64,000 bases of DNA from Methylophilus medardensis (GCF_006363915.1 NZ_CP040946.1), one strand, 5' to 3'; counted from the first letter of the stretch, positions 26,333-36,334 are shown. The notes: generated by a model not told the origin, from the sequence alone. Translations and numbers: made by a program.

Positions 26333-27553
26333 TTAGCTTTGCAGTTGTTCCCTGATCAGATGTTCAAGCTTATTCACTTCAACTTTAAAATTAAAGTTAC
26401 TCTCAATTGTGTTGCGAGCAGCTGAACGGACGGTTTCACGTAATTCTGGTTGTGTGATGTAACATAAAATGGCACTTTTCAAAGCCACCTCATCGGATGG
26501 TGCAACAACCATGCCAGAAACACAATGCTCGATCAGTTCAGTCACCCCGCCTACATTGGTACCAATGACTGGCACACCGCAAGCCATGGCTTCCATCAAG
26601 GAGACAGGCACGCCTTCAGCAAAACTAGGCAGAATAAATACATCGCTATCCAGCAAAGTGTCGCGTACGGTTTCTTGGCTAGCAAAGCCCCCAAAATGGA
26701 CCATTTGTGTCAATCCATGTTGCTTCACCGCAGTTTCTAAAGCCGCACGCTCTGGACCATCGCCCAAAAGTGTCAAATGAAAGCGATGGCCTTCGTTTTT
26801 AAGCGCAATTAAACTACGCAATAACACTGGCACGCCCTTTTCGGCAGCCAGCCTGCCAACGTAAAGCAGTTTTACTGGTGTGTCAGCGGCTGCCTGTGTT
26901 TTGACTTGCGCATAGGGGTATTGATCGACATCTACACCGCAATGAACAATCTGTAATTTATGCCAATCTTCAGCATCAGAAAAAAGCATCATTTGACTGC
27001 GGCAATAGTTGCTAATACACACAATAAACTTGGCGTGTTTCACTTTTTCGCGAAGCGCCAACAAAGTCGGCTCGAAAAAAATATGCGGCCCATGAAAGGT
27101 GACGCTATAACCCACGCCACTCAACTGACTCGCAAGCATCGTCACCATGCCACTGCTATCCCCAAAATGATTGTGCACATGTTGCACATTATTCTGTTGC
27201 AGGTAGTTTGCTAGCAACAATGCCTCTTGAAAGTAAAAAAGCTGATACAGCGTACCTTTTACACCCGGTCGACGCGTTTTAAAAGCCAACTTTAGTGTTT
27301 TAAAGTAGCTGCAGGTCGCACTGAGCAAATACTTAACATTCAGTTGAATCAGCTTTAACGGGCTCGCGGGCAAAAAATAAGTGGTTTGTTTGCGCTCATT
27401 TAAAATCAAAGGACTCACGTTGTTGGCGCCCTCAGGCTGCCTGAGTGCACTCGTGAGCACCTCAACGCCTGAAGCTCTGAGTCCAATCACCTCGCGTTGG
27501 ATAAAGGTGTCAGTGGCGCGCGGGTAGCTGCTAGTAAAATAGGCAATTTGCAT
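26333..27553 (-). CDS. GT4 family glycosyltransferase
   Basis: A 406-residue GT-B glycosyltransferase with an N-terminal acceptor domain (FTSSYPRATDTFIQREV) and a C-terminal GT4 donor domain: LLYVGRLAAEKGVPVLL near residue 220, and the E-x7-E region SFAEGVPVSLMEAMACGVPV near residue 300. It would add a retained-configuration sugar to the lipid-linked repeat unit in the cytosol. It ends 1 base from the second GMC gene and starts 12 bases after the polymerase gene, in one minus-strand operon. Confidence 0.93.
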   Translation of the reverse strand: MQIAYFTSSYPRATDTFIQREVIGLRASGVEVLTSALRQPEGANNVSPLILNERKQTTYFLPASPLKLIQLNVKYLLSATCSYFKTLKLAFKTRRPGVKGTLYQLFYFQEALLLANYLQQNNVQHVHNHFGDSSGMVTMLASQLSGVGYSVTFHGPHIFFEPTLLALREKVKHAKFIVCISNYCRSQMMLFSDAEDWHKLQIVHCGVDVDQYPYAQVKTQAAADTPVKLLYVGRLAAEKGVPVLLRSLIALKNEGHRFHLTLLGDGPERAALETAVKQHGLTQMVHFGGFASQETVRDTLLDSDVFILPSFAEGVPVSLMEAMACGVPVIGTNVGGVTELIEHCVSGMVVAPSDEVALKSAILCYITQPELRETVRSAARNTIESNFNFKVEVNKLEHLIREQLQS

Positions 27554-27565
27554 CGTGAAAACTCT

Positions 27566-28981
27566 TTATTTGTTAGTCTGAATGACTTTATCAAGTGGTT
27601 TTTTCGTATCAAAAAGTCTAGCACCAGACAATGTCAGTCCGAGCGTAAACCACAAATACCAGTTAAAAACGAGATAATCGAGCAGGTTATCTGCATATCC
27701 CATAAAGGCAAATTCCATCAAGATCACAATGACTGTGAAAACAAGTAACTTATTGAATTGGTAAATACTTAGAAGCTTTTTCAATACTTGAAAAATCAAA
27801 TACAGAAACGCCAACAGGCCGAAAATCCCTAGCTCAAAGAACAATTGAACATAAATATTGTGGGCATTAATATCAAACTCCTGTTTTTCAAAGGCGTTTG
27901 CCATTGCAAAACTAGTTGAGTGGTGAATAAAACTATACAGGCCATACCCAGTTAAATAGTGAGATTTGGACATCCAAGCGATACTGTCTGACCAGATTTT
28001 CACCCGCCAAGCGTATGAGTTCAATCGACCATAACCGCTGGAGCCAAAATCGTTGTCACTGGTGAGATCTAAAACGCGTTCCTGCACCTCTGGAATCAAT
28101 AAGGCTAAAAATGGCGCCAAGATCACTATGAACAGGTATTTGCGCTCGTGTAGCAATGCATATAAAAAGAAGAAAAGATAACAAGCAACCCAACCTGACC
28201 GGGTTTTAGTCATAATCAACATACCAATGAGCAACAGTATGTAGAACGGTAACAATCTGCGAATAGTGGGGCCTATCGCGGTAATTTTTGATTTATAAAT
28301 ATAGAAGCAAATCGTGATCATCAACACCAAATAAGGTGCGAAAGGATTGGGGTGTGGGAACGTGCTCCTTAAACGGAATCCCTCTTGGTAGCTAAATGCC
28401 AAGCCTCTGCCACCAAATAAGATACAAAAAAGGCCATAAAGAATTGGGATAATGGATGACAGTGCGACTGCTTTAATCCACTTATCGAAATCTTTTTGTG
28501 AGTTCACAAGCCTCATACCCAGGAAAAACATGGAAGCATAGGAAACATAAATCAAAAAAACCTTAATGCTTTGAAGGGTGGCAGGTGAATAGGCCAGTGA
28601 CAAACAAGATAGCGTTAGAAAAATAACCCAAGCCTTTTTGATCCCTCTAACATCCTGCTGTAGAGGCTCATTTTTCTCAAAAAGAGTCAGGATGGCAATC
28701 AGTATCACTAAAGCATTTAAAACCGCACCAATACCGAAGCTGCCAAGTTTAATTGTGTTGAACACGACATCCAATGAAGATCTTGAGAGAATCACTAACA
28801 GAAAGAAAAAATAGCGGTCGAATACGAAAGTCAAACCAATGACGATGGCGACGGGCAAGCTGAGTAGATAGATATAATTCTCACCAACCAGCTGGGTCAG
28901 AAGTAAAGAAACCAATCCAAAAAATAATGCGGACAATGCTGCCAGCAAGATCAGCGATACTTTAGTGATATTCATATTCAT
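27566..28981 (-). CDS. O-antigen ligase/polymerase family (Wzy-like) protein
   Basis: A 471-residue protein with 10-12 membrane helices and a large periplasmic loop (about residues 325-395) carrying the Wzy_C/ligase pattern, including GLYSFIHHSTSF and DINAHNIYVQLFFELGIFGL. It probably polymerises repeat units on the periplasmic side. The ATG at 28981 is chosen; a GTG three codons earlier and an ATG two codons later are alternatives without clear ribosome sites. It is flanked by glycosyltransferases and the Wzx-like flippase, which supports the polymerase role over lipid-A core ligation. Confidence 0.87.
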   Translation of the reverse strand: MNMNITKVSLILLAALSALFFGLVSLLLTQLVGENYIYLLSLPVAIVIGLTFVFDRYFFFLLVILSRSSLDVVFNTIKLGSFGIGAVLNALVILIAILTLFEKNEPLQQDVRGIKKAWVIFLTLSCLSLAYSPATLQSIKVFLIYVSYASMFFLGMRLVNSQKDFDKWIKAVALSSIIPILYGLFCILFGGRGLAFSYQEGFRLRSTFPHPNPFAPYLVLMITICFYIYKSKITAIGPTIRRLLPFYILLLIGMLIMTKTRSGWVACYLFFFLYALLHERKYLFIVILAPFLALLIPEVQERVLDLTSDNDFGSSGYGRLNSYAWRVKIWSDSIAWMSKSHYLTGYGLYSFIHHSTSFAMANAFEKQEFDINAHNIYVQLFFELGIFGLLAFLYLIFQVLKKLLSIYQFNKLLVFTVIVILMEFAFMGYADNLLDYLVFNWYLWFTLGLTLSGARLFDTKKPLDKVIQTNK

Positions 28982-29047
28982 CTTTGGCACGGTTTAACCA
29001 GACTTTTTCTCATTGAAACTAAGTGAATGAACTTTGAGCGAAACTTA

Positions 29048-29896
29048 TTAAGTTCTCAGTGTGGCCGCTAATAAAGTTAACAAGCCTTTTGGCCAAAAAC
29101 CTAATTTGATAAACTTGAGCCAATCTGAAAAATTGGGTCGATTGTTGTAGTAACGAGAGAACATCTGCAAAAACAGTTGTTGCGCATTTCGCTTTGAATC
29201 TTGGCAATGCTTGCTCACAAAGCGGCTATAGGCTTGCTCCAAACGGGCTCTGGATTTAATCGAAATTCTGTCGGTTCTCGGCGTGTCATCCATAATTTGA
29301 GTGGGAATATCGAGCAACGAAGCTTTACCGAATTTTTGTAAGACTCGAAAAAAGAACTCCATGTCCTGCCAAGCTGGCATGGCTTCATCGAACAATCCCG
29401 CCTCTATAAATGTGCTTTTTGGCGCAAAAATCTGATTTCCCACATGATTAAACTCAAACAACTGCTCATAACTGACGTTGCCTAATTTTTTCGATTGCGC
29501 AACCTCTTTGCCATCTCTGTAAATCAAATCCGGCGTGTATAAACAAGAAGGATGAATAGCATGTCTCTCTAAAAGCTGCCAATAATCGAGCATTAATGCC
29601 AGTCGATTGGGCAAAAACTCATCGTCATCATCCAACCCAGTAATAAACTCACCCGTGGCGCTTTTAATGGCCAGATTACGCGCGGCAGGCGCGCCTTCTG
29701 ACTGGGGCTTGATGAAGAATTTTAAGCGCGGATCAGCGGCTGATTTTTGCTGTAAGTATTGTTCGGTGTCATCGGTCGAGCCGTCACTGACAACAATCAC
29801 TTCAACATCTTGGTGCGTTTGGTTGAGTACAGAATCAACCGCCTTTTCTAATGCCTGTCTTCTATTTTTTGTTGGAATGTAAACAGAGATTCTCAT
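29048..29896 (-). CDS. Family 2 glycosyltransferase
   Basis: A 282-residue GT-A glycosyltransferase with the N-terminal ISVYIPTKNRRQALEKAVDS, VIVVSDGSTDDTEQYL and the metal-binding ITGLDDDDEFLPNR near residue 95. It is a typical non-processive inverting enzyme extending the repeat unit in the cytosol, and has no membrane helix. It starts 7 bases after the flippase gene ends and is co-oriented with the exopolysaccharide operon. Confidence 0.93.
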   Translation of the reverse strand: MRISVYIPTKNRRQALEKAVDSVLNQTHQDVEVIVVSDGSTDDTEQYLQQKSAADPRLKFFIKPQSEGAPAARNLAIKSATGEFITGLDDDDEFLPNRLALMLDYWQLLERHAIHPSCLYTPDLIYRDGKEVAQSKKLGNVSYEQLFEFNHVGNQIFAPKSTFIEAGLFDEAMPAWQDMEFFFRVLQKFGKASLLDIPTQIMDDTPRTDRISIKSRARLEQAYSRFVSKHCQDSKRNAQQLFLQMFSRYYNNRPNFSDWLKFIKLGFWPKGLLTLLAATLRT

Positions 29897-29903
29897 GGTC
29901 GAT

Positions 29904-31334
29904 TCAATTCTTTCTGCTAAAAACTTTGCCTAAATATGACTTTATTAAGGATGGAAACAACACATAACTCACTAACAAATAAAACACGACACCAAAAGAA
30001 ATGGCGACGATAAAACTGACGGACATGCCCCAATGGCTATTTAATTGGGTGAAGGCATATCGGGTTGATAAGCACATTAAAAGCGCAACAACCGCTGGCT
30101 TCCATATGGATTTTAATAAATCAAGTGGGCTGCAGTGCACCAACTTACCCGCGCTGATGACTAACGGAACGCCTGTAATGACACTGGCATAAAAGTACCA
30201 CTCTGCGACGCCAGTGACCCCGTATGCAGCGCCTATGTAATAAGCGATGACATGGACTAACGCACTCGCCAACGAAAACCACATCAATAGGCGCGTTTTA
30301 GCTTGTGCCATAAACACAGTGCCGGTGGTGCTGGAAATCGACTGCACAAAACCCACCGGCGTGAGCCAAGCTAGCACCGTGGCGACTTGTATCCATTGGT
30401 GGCCAAAGGCGATTTCAACAAAGGGTTCGCGCAAGGCAAAAATGCCGGCCATGAGTGGCGCTGTTAAAAAAGCAATAAAAGTGATGGTTTGCAAATAAAG
30501 CTTACCCATTTCATCGAGTGCATTTTGCTGACGGCTCATCACCGGAAGCAATGCTCTTGAGGAAGCCCAGGTAATGTTTTGCACGGGTAACAACATCACT
30601 TTGTACGCCATTGAGTAGATCCCTAGCGAGGCGGCGCCTAATATGCGGCCGATGACCATGCTGTCGGCATTTCTAAAAAAATAAGTAATCAGCTGAAAGG
30701 CAGTCATGTGCCCGGTAAACGGTAATAACGTTTTCAGTTCTTGCCAGCTTGGTTTGCCTTGTGGCCGCCAACTTGAAACCATCCATAACTGCACTGACGA
30801 CAGCAAGGCCATGAGTATGGCTTGTAACACTAAACTGTATACCCCAGCGCCATAGAGGGCGGCAGCCACTGCAACCACCATGGCGATGAGTGAAGAAATC
30901 ACCTCAATAAACGCCAGTTTTTTAAATTTAGATTCTCGCTCGAGCAAGGCCTGATGTGAGATCGATGAGCTTGAGATCGGAAAAATTAGCGCCAATATGA
31001 CCAAAATAGCGATCAGCTCGTCATGCTTAAAATAGTCCGCGATGATGGGCGAGCACAGCGCGATCATCAACGCAATCACCACGCCCACCATGACGTTAAA
31101 CCAGAACACGGTGTTGATCGTGTGGTGGGTTAAGTCTTCTTTTTGAATAATTGCCGCCGACGTGCCTTGATCCCGAATCAATAATGCTAAATTGGTCACT
31201 ACTGTCGCCATGGCCATCAGACCATAATCACTGGGCGGCAAAATTCTTGCTAATACAAAGATATTGGCAAGTTGCGAAGTGATTCTAGCTATCTGGGAGA
31301 CGGCGACCCATTTAGCGTTTGAGACAGCAGACAT
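29904..31334 (-). CDS. Wzx-like polysaccharide flippase (MOP superfamily)
   Basis: A 476-residue integral membrane protein with 12-14 helices and the N-terminal pattern SNAKWVAVSQIARITSQLANI...ILPPSDYGLMAMA typical of lipopolysaccharide/exopolysaccharide exporters of the MviM/Wzx (MOP) group. It would flip undecaprenyl-pyrophosphate-linked repeat units to the periplasm. Gene order places it between epsI and a GT2 gene. The next gene, epsI, ends 18 bases upstream of its start, so it belongs to the same message. Confidence 0.92.
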   Translation of the reverse strand: MSAVSNAKWVAVSQIARITSQLANIFVLARILPPSDYGLMAMATVVTNLALLIRDQGTSAAIIQKEDLTHHTINTVFWFNVMVGVVIALMIALCSPIIADYFKHDELIAILVILALIFPISSSSISHQALLERESKFKKLAFIEVISSLIAMVVAVAAALYGAGVYSLVLQAILMALLSSVQLWMVSSWRPQGKPSWQELKTLLPFTGHMTAFQLITYFFRNADSMVIGRILGAASLGIYSMAYKVMLLPVQNITWASSRALLPVMSRQQNALDEMGKLYLQTITFIAFLTAPLMAGIFALREPFVEIAFGHQWIQVATVLAWLTPVGFVQSISSTTGTVFMAQAKTRLLMWFSLASALVHVIAYYIGAAYGVTGVAEWYFYASVITGVPLVISAGKLVHCSPLDLLKSIWKPAVVALLMCLSTRYAFTQLNSHWGMSVSFIVAISFGVVFYLLVSYVLFPSLIKSYLGKVFSRKN

Positions 31335-31352
31335 TCAGTGACAGTCTAATAT

Positions 31353-32069
31353 TTAGTTTGGTAAAAGTAAGCCTGGCGAGCGATTTTCTACTTGGCGGGC
31401 AAACTCTAAAAGAAACTTTTCATGCAAGGCGTAGGCCTCGGCACGCTTGCTTTCGTCTGCAATCGCAGAGGAAACACGCACTAAAATACCGTCATCTAAC
31501 CGACGATTTAATAATCCGTCTTCAATAATTTTTAAACGCATTTGTAAGCCGGAGGTCATGGTGCGGTCGCCTACCCGAATCCAGTAACTGACTGCCTCGA
31601 AATGATTTTGGCCTTGATACAACTGCCGTTTGCCGACAACGGGGCTGCTGCGCTTGAATCCATCAAACGTCACTGTTTCGCTTTTGAGTAACTGGTAGCC
31701 TTGGGCCGGATAGCAGATATCTGGTTGATGAATTTTGACGTCTTGCCGTTGCTCTTTGGCATAGGCCAATGCCACCATGACTTGATGCCCTGCTTGATCG
31801 GCATAGGTGCGCATTAAAGTGTCGTCGTATAACTCGTTGACCAGGCTTTTTTCATCACTGACAACACTGACTTGTGGGGTAGATTGTTGTACCTCTACCC
31901 AGCCATCGAGCACGCGAGGGATAGACCGCTCAAAATCACTGGCATGCGATGCGTAGTGATGATCCGGTTTAAGCAAGGTTGCCAAGCCAAAAAAGATGAT
32001 AGCCACAACCAACAAGGGCAAGCCTGTAGACAGGTTTACGTGCGGCAGCTTTAAGTATAAATCTTTCAT
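31353..32069 (-). CDS. epsI: Exosortase-associated protein EpsI
   Basis: A 238-residue protein of the EpsI family (DUF3485), with one N-terminal membrane anchor (about residues 17-32) and a periplasmic body containing IHQPDICYPAQGYQLL and HFEAVSYWIRVGDRTM. EpsI proteins occur beside exosortases, sometimes fused to them, and are needed for the associated polysaccharide system; their exact activity is unproven. The cysteine in the DICYPAQG segment is the usual conserved one. It starts 8 bases downstream of xrtB. Confidence 0.92.
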   Translation of the reverse strand: MKDLYLKLPHVNLSTGLPLLVVAIIFFGLATLLKPDHHYASHASDFERSIPRVLDGWVEVQQSTPQVSVVSDEKSLVNELYDDTLMRTYADQAGHQVMVALAYAKEQRQDVKIHQPDICYPAQGYQLLKSETVTFDGFKRSSPVVGKRQLYQGQNHFEAVSYWIRVGDRTMTSGLQMRLKIIEDGLLNRRLDDGILVRVSSAIADESKRAEAYALHEKFLLEFARQVENRSPGLLLPN

Positions 32070-32077
32070 AATGGACG

Positions 32078-32974
32078 TTACTCTTGGCTCAACAAGCTTT
32101 TCAACTTGAATTTTTCAGCGATTTTTTGAATCAGTGAATCGACGACGATGATCAACACCAGCGCTGTCAAGAAAAGCACCATGCCGGAGAAGTTATGCAA
32201 AAAGCCCTGCCCTGCTTCATCACCTAAGTGAAAGGTAATCAAGGCCAGCGTGCACACTCGTAATACGTTGGAAGTAAACGAAATTGGGACAATCAATATG
32301 GCCAGTAGCACATTGCGCCAGAACGCTTGGTGGTTAATCACGTTAATGTAGAGTAAGCCAATCGCCTCTAGCGTAAACAAAGAGTTCAGCCCAGCGCAGG
32401 CATCGGCAACCAACAGTTTGTATTGCCCGATTTGCAAAATCACCCCTGATCTGGCGATAGGATAATCCAGGGCATACAGCAAATGGTCAGCGGCGTATGA
32501 GACGGCGATTTTCATCGGCTGCGTCAAGGTATCGATCACCGAGGTTGGCCATGGGATCAAAAAGATGAAAAAGAACAGTGCAAACCAGTATTTAACGGCG
32601 GTTTTCGCGCCGAAAATAATGCAAATTAAGCCGCACAGAATAAACACGAGCGACAGAATAGAGATGATGTAAACGCTTTGTGAGTAGCCGACCACATATA
32701 GGCCACCCCCAAGGATCACCAATGGCCAGCCGAGGCCAGGGCTTGGTTTAAACGTCTGCGGTTTTTCTAAAATTTGTTTGGTTTTAAAATAAAAAAACCA
32801 AAGCCCGATTGCCAAGACAATCGGGCCATGCGATTGCGTGTCAGAGTTCCATACCGTCACAAACAAGTCATGAAACACCGGCACATACAAACACAACAGC
32901 GAGACTAAAACAGCCACATAGCCATAGACTTTTTGATTGGATGGCGGCAGGGCCGCAATAGTCGTCGCTGACAT
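32078..32974 (-). CDS. xrtB: Exosortase B (transpeptidase for PEP-CTERM proteins)
   Basis: A 298-residue inner-membrane protein with about eight helices. The catalytic triad of exosortases is visible: Cys193 in ADACAGLNSLFTL, Arg239 in SNVLRVCTLALI and His260 in GQGFLHNFSGMVLF. It would cleave the PEP-CTERM tail of exported proteins and pass them to an unknown acceptor. The assignment to type B rests on the neighbouring EpsI, EpsG, EpsF, EpsE, EpsD and EpsL-like genes and on the methylotroph setting. Candidate substrates are the two PEP-CTERM proteins at 8.6-9.7 kb. One base separates it from epsG. Confidence 0.93.
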   Translation of the reverse strand: MSATTIAALPPSNQKVYGYVAVLVSLLCLYVPVFHDLFVTVWNSDTQSHGPIVLAIGLWFFYFKTKQILEKPQTFKPSPGLGWPLVILGGGLYVVGYSQSVYIISILSLVFILCGLICIIFGAKTAVKYWFALFFFIFLIPWPTSVIDTLTQPMKIAVSYAADHLLYALDYPIARSGVILQIGQYKLLVADACAGLNSLFTLEAIGLLYINVINHQAFWRNVLLAILIVPISFTSNVLRVCTLALITFHLGDEAGQGFLHNFSGMVLFLTALVLIIVVDSLIQKIAEKFKLKSLLSQE

Positions 32975-32975
32975 A

Positions 32976-33842
32976 CTAGCTTGCGTTCAAGGCAATTTGC
33001 ACATCGATGCCCAAGCTACGGCATGCTTCGTAAGCCTGTTGGGTGTCACTGATTGTGGTTTGATTCTGCTGGGTTGAGATCAATACACCACCCACTTTTT
33101 TTGCGACGATTTGCGCATCAGACGACTGCAAAATCGGTGAGGTATCCATAATGATGACGTCGTAATGTTCACCGAATACTTTTAACAACTCATCCAAGGC
33201 CTCTTTGTTAAGCAGCTCTTGCGGGTTAGGAGGCGTGGCCCCTGCCGTGAGGATGCTTAAATTGAGCAATGATGGAATTCTCACCACAACATCAGTCGAG
33301 GCTCTGCCAACCAGAATGTCTGACAGACCGTGATGGTTGTTGAGCTTGAATAACTTGTGCTGCGAAGGTGCGCGCAGATTGGCATCAATCAGCAATGTAC
33401 GTTCGCCGAGTTGTGAGAACACAATCGCCAAGTTAGAGGCAAGCAAACTGGCACCATCGGCCTCGCGGGCAGATGACACGGCAATGGTTTTAAAACCACG
33501 CTCAAACCAGCGCAAAATCAGCTGGGTTCTGAGAGAACGCAGTGATTCGACTTGTTTAGAGAACGGATCAAATGCCGAAATCAAACTGGCATTGAACGAT
33601 GACTTGTCTGGGGAAATATAAGGGTAATCAAACTGATAAGACAAGGCTTGATTGATATCCTCGATGGAGACAAAACCGAGCGCCATGGCGGCTTCACCAA
33701 AACGCATCGATTTCTCTTTTTGAAACTTAAGGATGCGCTCAGCGTCTTTTTCGGTAATCTTTCCCATATCCAGCAACAGATGACCAATGCTGGAAGAAAC
33801 CGTTTTCATGGGCGTGTTGTTCTCTGATTCAATAATATTCAT
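32976..33842 (-). CDS. epsG: EpsG-type chain-length ATPase with degenerate Walker A motif
   Basis: A 288-residue protein of the exosortase-linked CpsD/CapB-like group. The N-terminal 80 residues form an MshEN-like domain (LLLDMGKITEKDAERILKFQ). The rest is the BY-kinase/MinD-like ATPase fold with the A' segment ERTLLIDANLRAPSQ and Walker B VIIMDTSP. The Walker A position reads SAREADGASLLASNLA, so the expected lysine (or the arginine found in many EpsG) is alanine, and the second Asp of A' is Asn. No C-terminal tyrosine cluster is present. It may therefore bind nucleotide weakly or act as a non-catalytic partner of EpsF. Confidence 0.87.
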   Translation of the reverse strand: MNIIESENNTPMKTVSSSIGHLLLDMGKITEKDAERILKFQKEKSMRFGEAAMALGFVSIEDINQALSYQFDYPYISPDKSSFNASLISAFDPFSKQVESLRSLRTQLILRWFERGFKTIAVSSAREADGASLLASNLAIVFSQLGERTLLIDANLRAPSQHKLFKLNNHHGLSDILVGRASTDVVVRIPSLLNLSILTAGATPPNPQELLNKEALDELLKVFGEHYDVIIMDTSPILQSSDAQIVAKKVGGVLISTQQNQTTISDTQQAYEACRSLGIDVQIALNAS

Positions 33843-33885
33843 ACGCAATCACTTTTGCCTGATAAATTGTTTTGGTAAGTCAACA

Positions 33886-35235
33886 TTAGACTGACTTGAG
33901 GCTGTATTCAAACACTGGAATGTCACCCAATGCCAACAGATCGTCTTTGCTGCGCACACGGCGATCAAGCATTTCTGCCAGCAACGCGAACAGACAACCC
34001 AATAGGCCACCGATGATCAGCGAGAATGGTGCGATCAGTAACAAGCTCGGGTTACTTGGTTCTAACGGTGGAACCGCTGTTTCAAGAATAGAAATATCGC
34101 CCTGCGTAGATTGACCTTCAAGCGCTGTTTGACTAAAGCGGTTGTTTACGGATTCCAGCGCGTTTTGTGCGATTTGCACTTCTTTTTCAAGAATCGACAA
34201 ATCGGATCTGAAACGATTCAAATCAAGCACTCTTTGCTTCTGTTTCTCCAGCTGGAACTTCAAATCACCTAAGCGGTTTGAATTGATGCTGGCGCTGTTG
34301 CCTAAACTCACCACCGTGCGATCAATTTCAGTATTTAACTGACTCTTGATTTTGTTCACTTCGGCTTCTGCTGCAATGTACATCGGGTGATTTTTGCTGT
34401 AACGCTGGCCCATCTCAGCCAACTTTGATTCTGCTGTAATCAAGCTCATACGCATGTTTTGAATCACGGGATTTTGCGCAACATCAGGCGAGTCACTCAT
34501 GTTTCTGGCCGCGTCATTGCGGCGTGAATTGGCTTCAATCGATTGTGACTGCGCCATGCTGTATTGCGTAGACAAGTCTCTCAGCTTTGAGCTTTCAACG
34601 TCGAAAGAATCCTGAACGCTGGTTAAGCCATGTTTTTGTTGATACTCGGCCAACTTGTCTTGCGCTTTTTGCACGTTTTCGCGCAATACTTTAGTTTGTT
34701 CTGACAAGTATTGTGAAGCTTTAATGGCCGGGTCAATCTTCAGCTTTAAACTTAAGTTGATATAAGAGTCTGCAAACGCGTTGGCCATGGTTGCGGCAAA
34801 CACTGGGTCTACGCCTTTATAGCCAATGCTAATCACACTGCTCTCTTTTGAAGGCAGAATCATCAATTTTTGTTGCAACAAATCTGCCAGCCACTCGTTA
34901 ATATCAGCCTGCTTGCCGGCAGTGGCCTGTGCAAATTGTTCTTGCAAAGACTTCACCTCGGCCAGATGTAAACGCTTGATCACATCCAGCGTAACATTTT
35001 TACTCTGAATAATATCTACCTGGGTGGCCATGTAACCGGGCATCAACTGGGCAGGCATCGCCATCCCAGTCACCGGATCCACCCCTTTATAGTTCAGGAT
35101 CACTCTGGTGGCTGCTTTGTAGCTTTTCGGAAACAACAAACTCACGACGCTTGCCGTCAGTAATGTAATGACCGATACCAACAAAATCATCTTATAGCGT
35201 GCCTTTAAAATCAGCACTAACTGCGTAAAATTCAT
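33886..35235 (-). CDS. epsF: Chain length determinant protein EpsF (Wzz/PCP family)
   Basis: A 449-residue polysaccharide co-polymerase. Two membrane helices (about residues 16-36 and 405-428) enclose a large periplasmic coiled-coil region (about 170-390), and the second helix is preceded by the usual proline-rich segment (ETAVPPLEPSNP). It sets chain length together with the Wzy-like polymerase and EpsG. The ATG at 35235 has AAAGGG upstream and is preferred to a TTG two codons earlier. It lies between epsG and epsE in the typical exosortase/EPS order. Confidence 0.92.
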   Translation of the reverse strand: MNFTQLVLILKARYKMILLVSVITLLTASVVSLLFPKSYKAATRVILNYKGVDPVTGMAMPAQLMPGYMATQVDIIQSKNVTLDVIKRLHLAEVKSLQEQFAQATAGKQADINEWLADLLQQKLMILPSKESSVISIGYKGVDPVFAATMANAFADSYINLSLKLKIDPAIKASQYLSEQTKVLRENVQKAQDKLAEYQQKHGLTSVQDSFDVESSKLRDLSTQYSMAQSQSIEANSRRNDAARNMSDSPDVAQNPVIQNMRMSLITAESKLAEMGQRYSKNHPMYIAAEAEVNKIKSQLNTEIDRTVVSLGNSASINSNRLGDLKFQLEKQKQRVLDLNRFRSDLSILEKEVQIAQNALESVNNRFSQTALEGQSTQGDISILETAVPPLEPSNPSLLLIAPFSLIIGGLLGCLFALLAEMLDRRVRSKDDLLALGDIPVFEYSLKSV

Positions 35236-35250
35236 GGTCAACCCTTTAAA

Positions 35251-36279
35251 TTACAACAGACTTTCTTCAATAAACAACACATCTTCGTCTTGCAAAACGG
35301 CTGACAAGTCTGGCGTTTGCTTTACCACATGGCCTTCAGCATTTTTGCGATGTAGCTTGACGGAGCGTTGTGTGCCGCGAATCGTCAGGCCACCGGCTTT
35401 TGCAATCGCTTGCATCACGGTCATGTTTTTATCCACTTTAAACATGCCAGGACGTTGCACTTCACCATAGACGTATACTTGTGGTGCTTTTGGCACATAG
35501 ATCACATCACCTGGTAACACATCTTTGTTGAGTGCGCTTGCAGGTGCACGGAAGATCTCATCCACATTCACTTCTTGCGTCACTGAAGAACCGGAACGTT
35601 GTGTTGTAAAAAACAAGACTTCGCCCGCCAGCTCATTTGAGCCGCCAGCCAAAGCGATAAAGTCTGTAATTTTGCGGTTACCGCCTTGAATGCCATATTT
35701 TCCAGGACGTAACACCTGACCACCAACCGCAACATCACGCACACTCACGTAAACGGTTTCGCCACCGACCAAACGAATATCTTCATCTTTCAAGTTACGA
35801 CGCTCGATGACTTCGTTCAAATCATACTCACTGCGTTTATCACCACGCACCAAGGTAATGATTTCTGAAGCCTCAGGCACCAAGCCCCCTGCTTCAGCCA
35901 AAATATCTTTAACATCTGTCGGGCGTGTAATCGGATAGCGACCTGGTTTTGGCACGCCGCCCAACACAGAGACAGACTTGCTCATAAACTCAAGGACTAA
36001 CATCGATACTTGCGGATTGGCAATAAAGCCACCACGTTTTAATTGCTCTGCAATGCGTTTTTCACTCTCGATGGTGGTCAGGCCGCCGACCTTGACTTCA
36101 CCGATGAGCGGCATCGTCAGTACGCCGTCCTCTGAGACCCGCGTTTCGCGCGTGAGCTCAGCATCCCCATAAACAATGACTCTGACATAGTCTCCTGCAC
36201 CTAGGGTATAGTCCGCGTGGGCTAATGGACTTAATACAAAGATCAGTCCGGCGATTAAGTATTGGAAAAACTTTCTCAT
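35251..36279 (-). CDS. epsE: Polysaccharide export protein EpsE (Wza-like)
   Basis: A 342-residue secreted protein with a signal peptide (about residues 1-22, ending LAHA) and no lipobox. The Poly_export domain (YTLGAGDYVRVIVYGDAELT) is followed by two SLBB-type repeats (VSVLGGVPKPGRYPI, VYVYGEVQRPGMFKV). It should form or line the outer-membrane/periplasmic export channel for the polymer. A TTG two codons upstream is an alternative start with better ribosome-site spacing. A 12-base palindrome lies about 55 bases upstream. Confidence 0.92.
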   Translation of the reverse strand: MRKFFQYLIAGLIFVLSPLAHADYTLGAGDYVRVIVYGDAELTRETRVSEDGVLTMPLIGEVKVGGLTTIESEKRIAEQLKRGGFIANPQVSMLVLEFMSKSVSVLGGVPKPGRYPITRPTDVKDILAEAGGLVPEASEIITLVRGDKRSEYDLNEVIERRNLKDEDIRLVGGETVYVSVRDVAVGGQVLRPGKYGIQGGNRKITDFIALAGGSNELAGEVLFFTTQRSGSSVTQEVNVDEIFRAPASALNKDVLPGDVIYVPKAPQVYVYGEVQRPGMFKVDKNMTVMQAIAKAGGLTIRGTQRSVKLHRKNAEGHVVKQTPDLSAVLQDEDVLFIEESLL

Positions 36280-36334
36280 AAGCAATGAACTCTTTTCGTA
36301 ACTTTGGATTTAAAGATTTGTATATTACGGCAAC

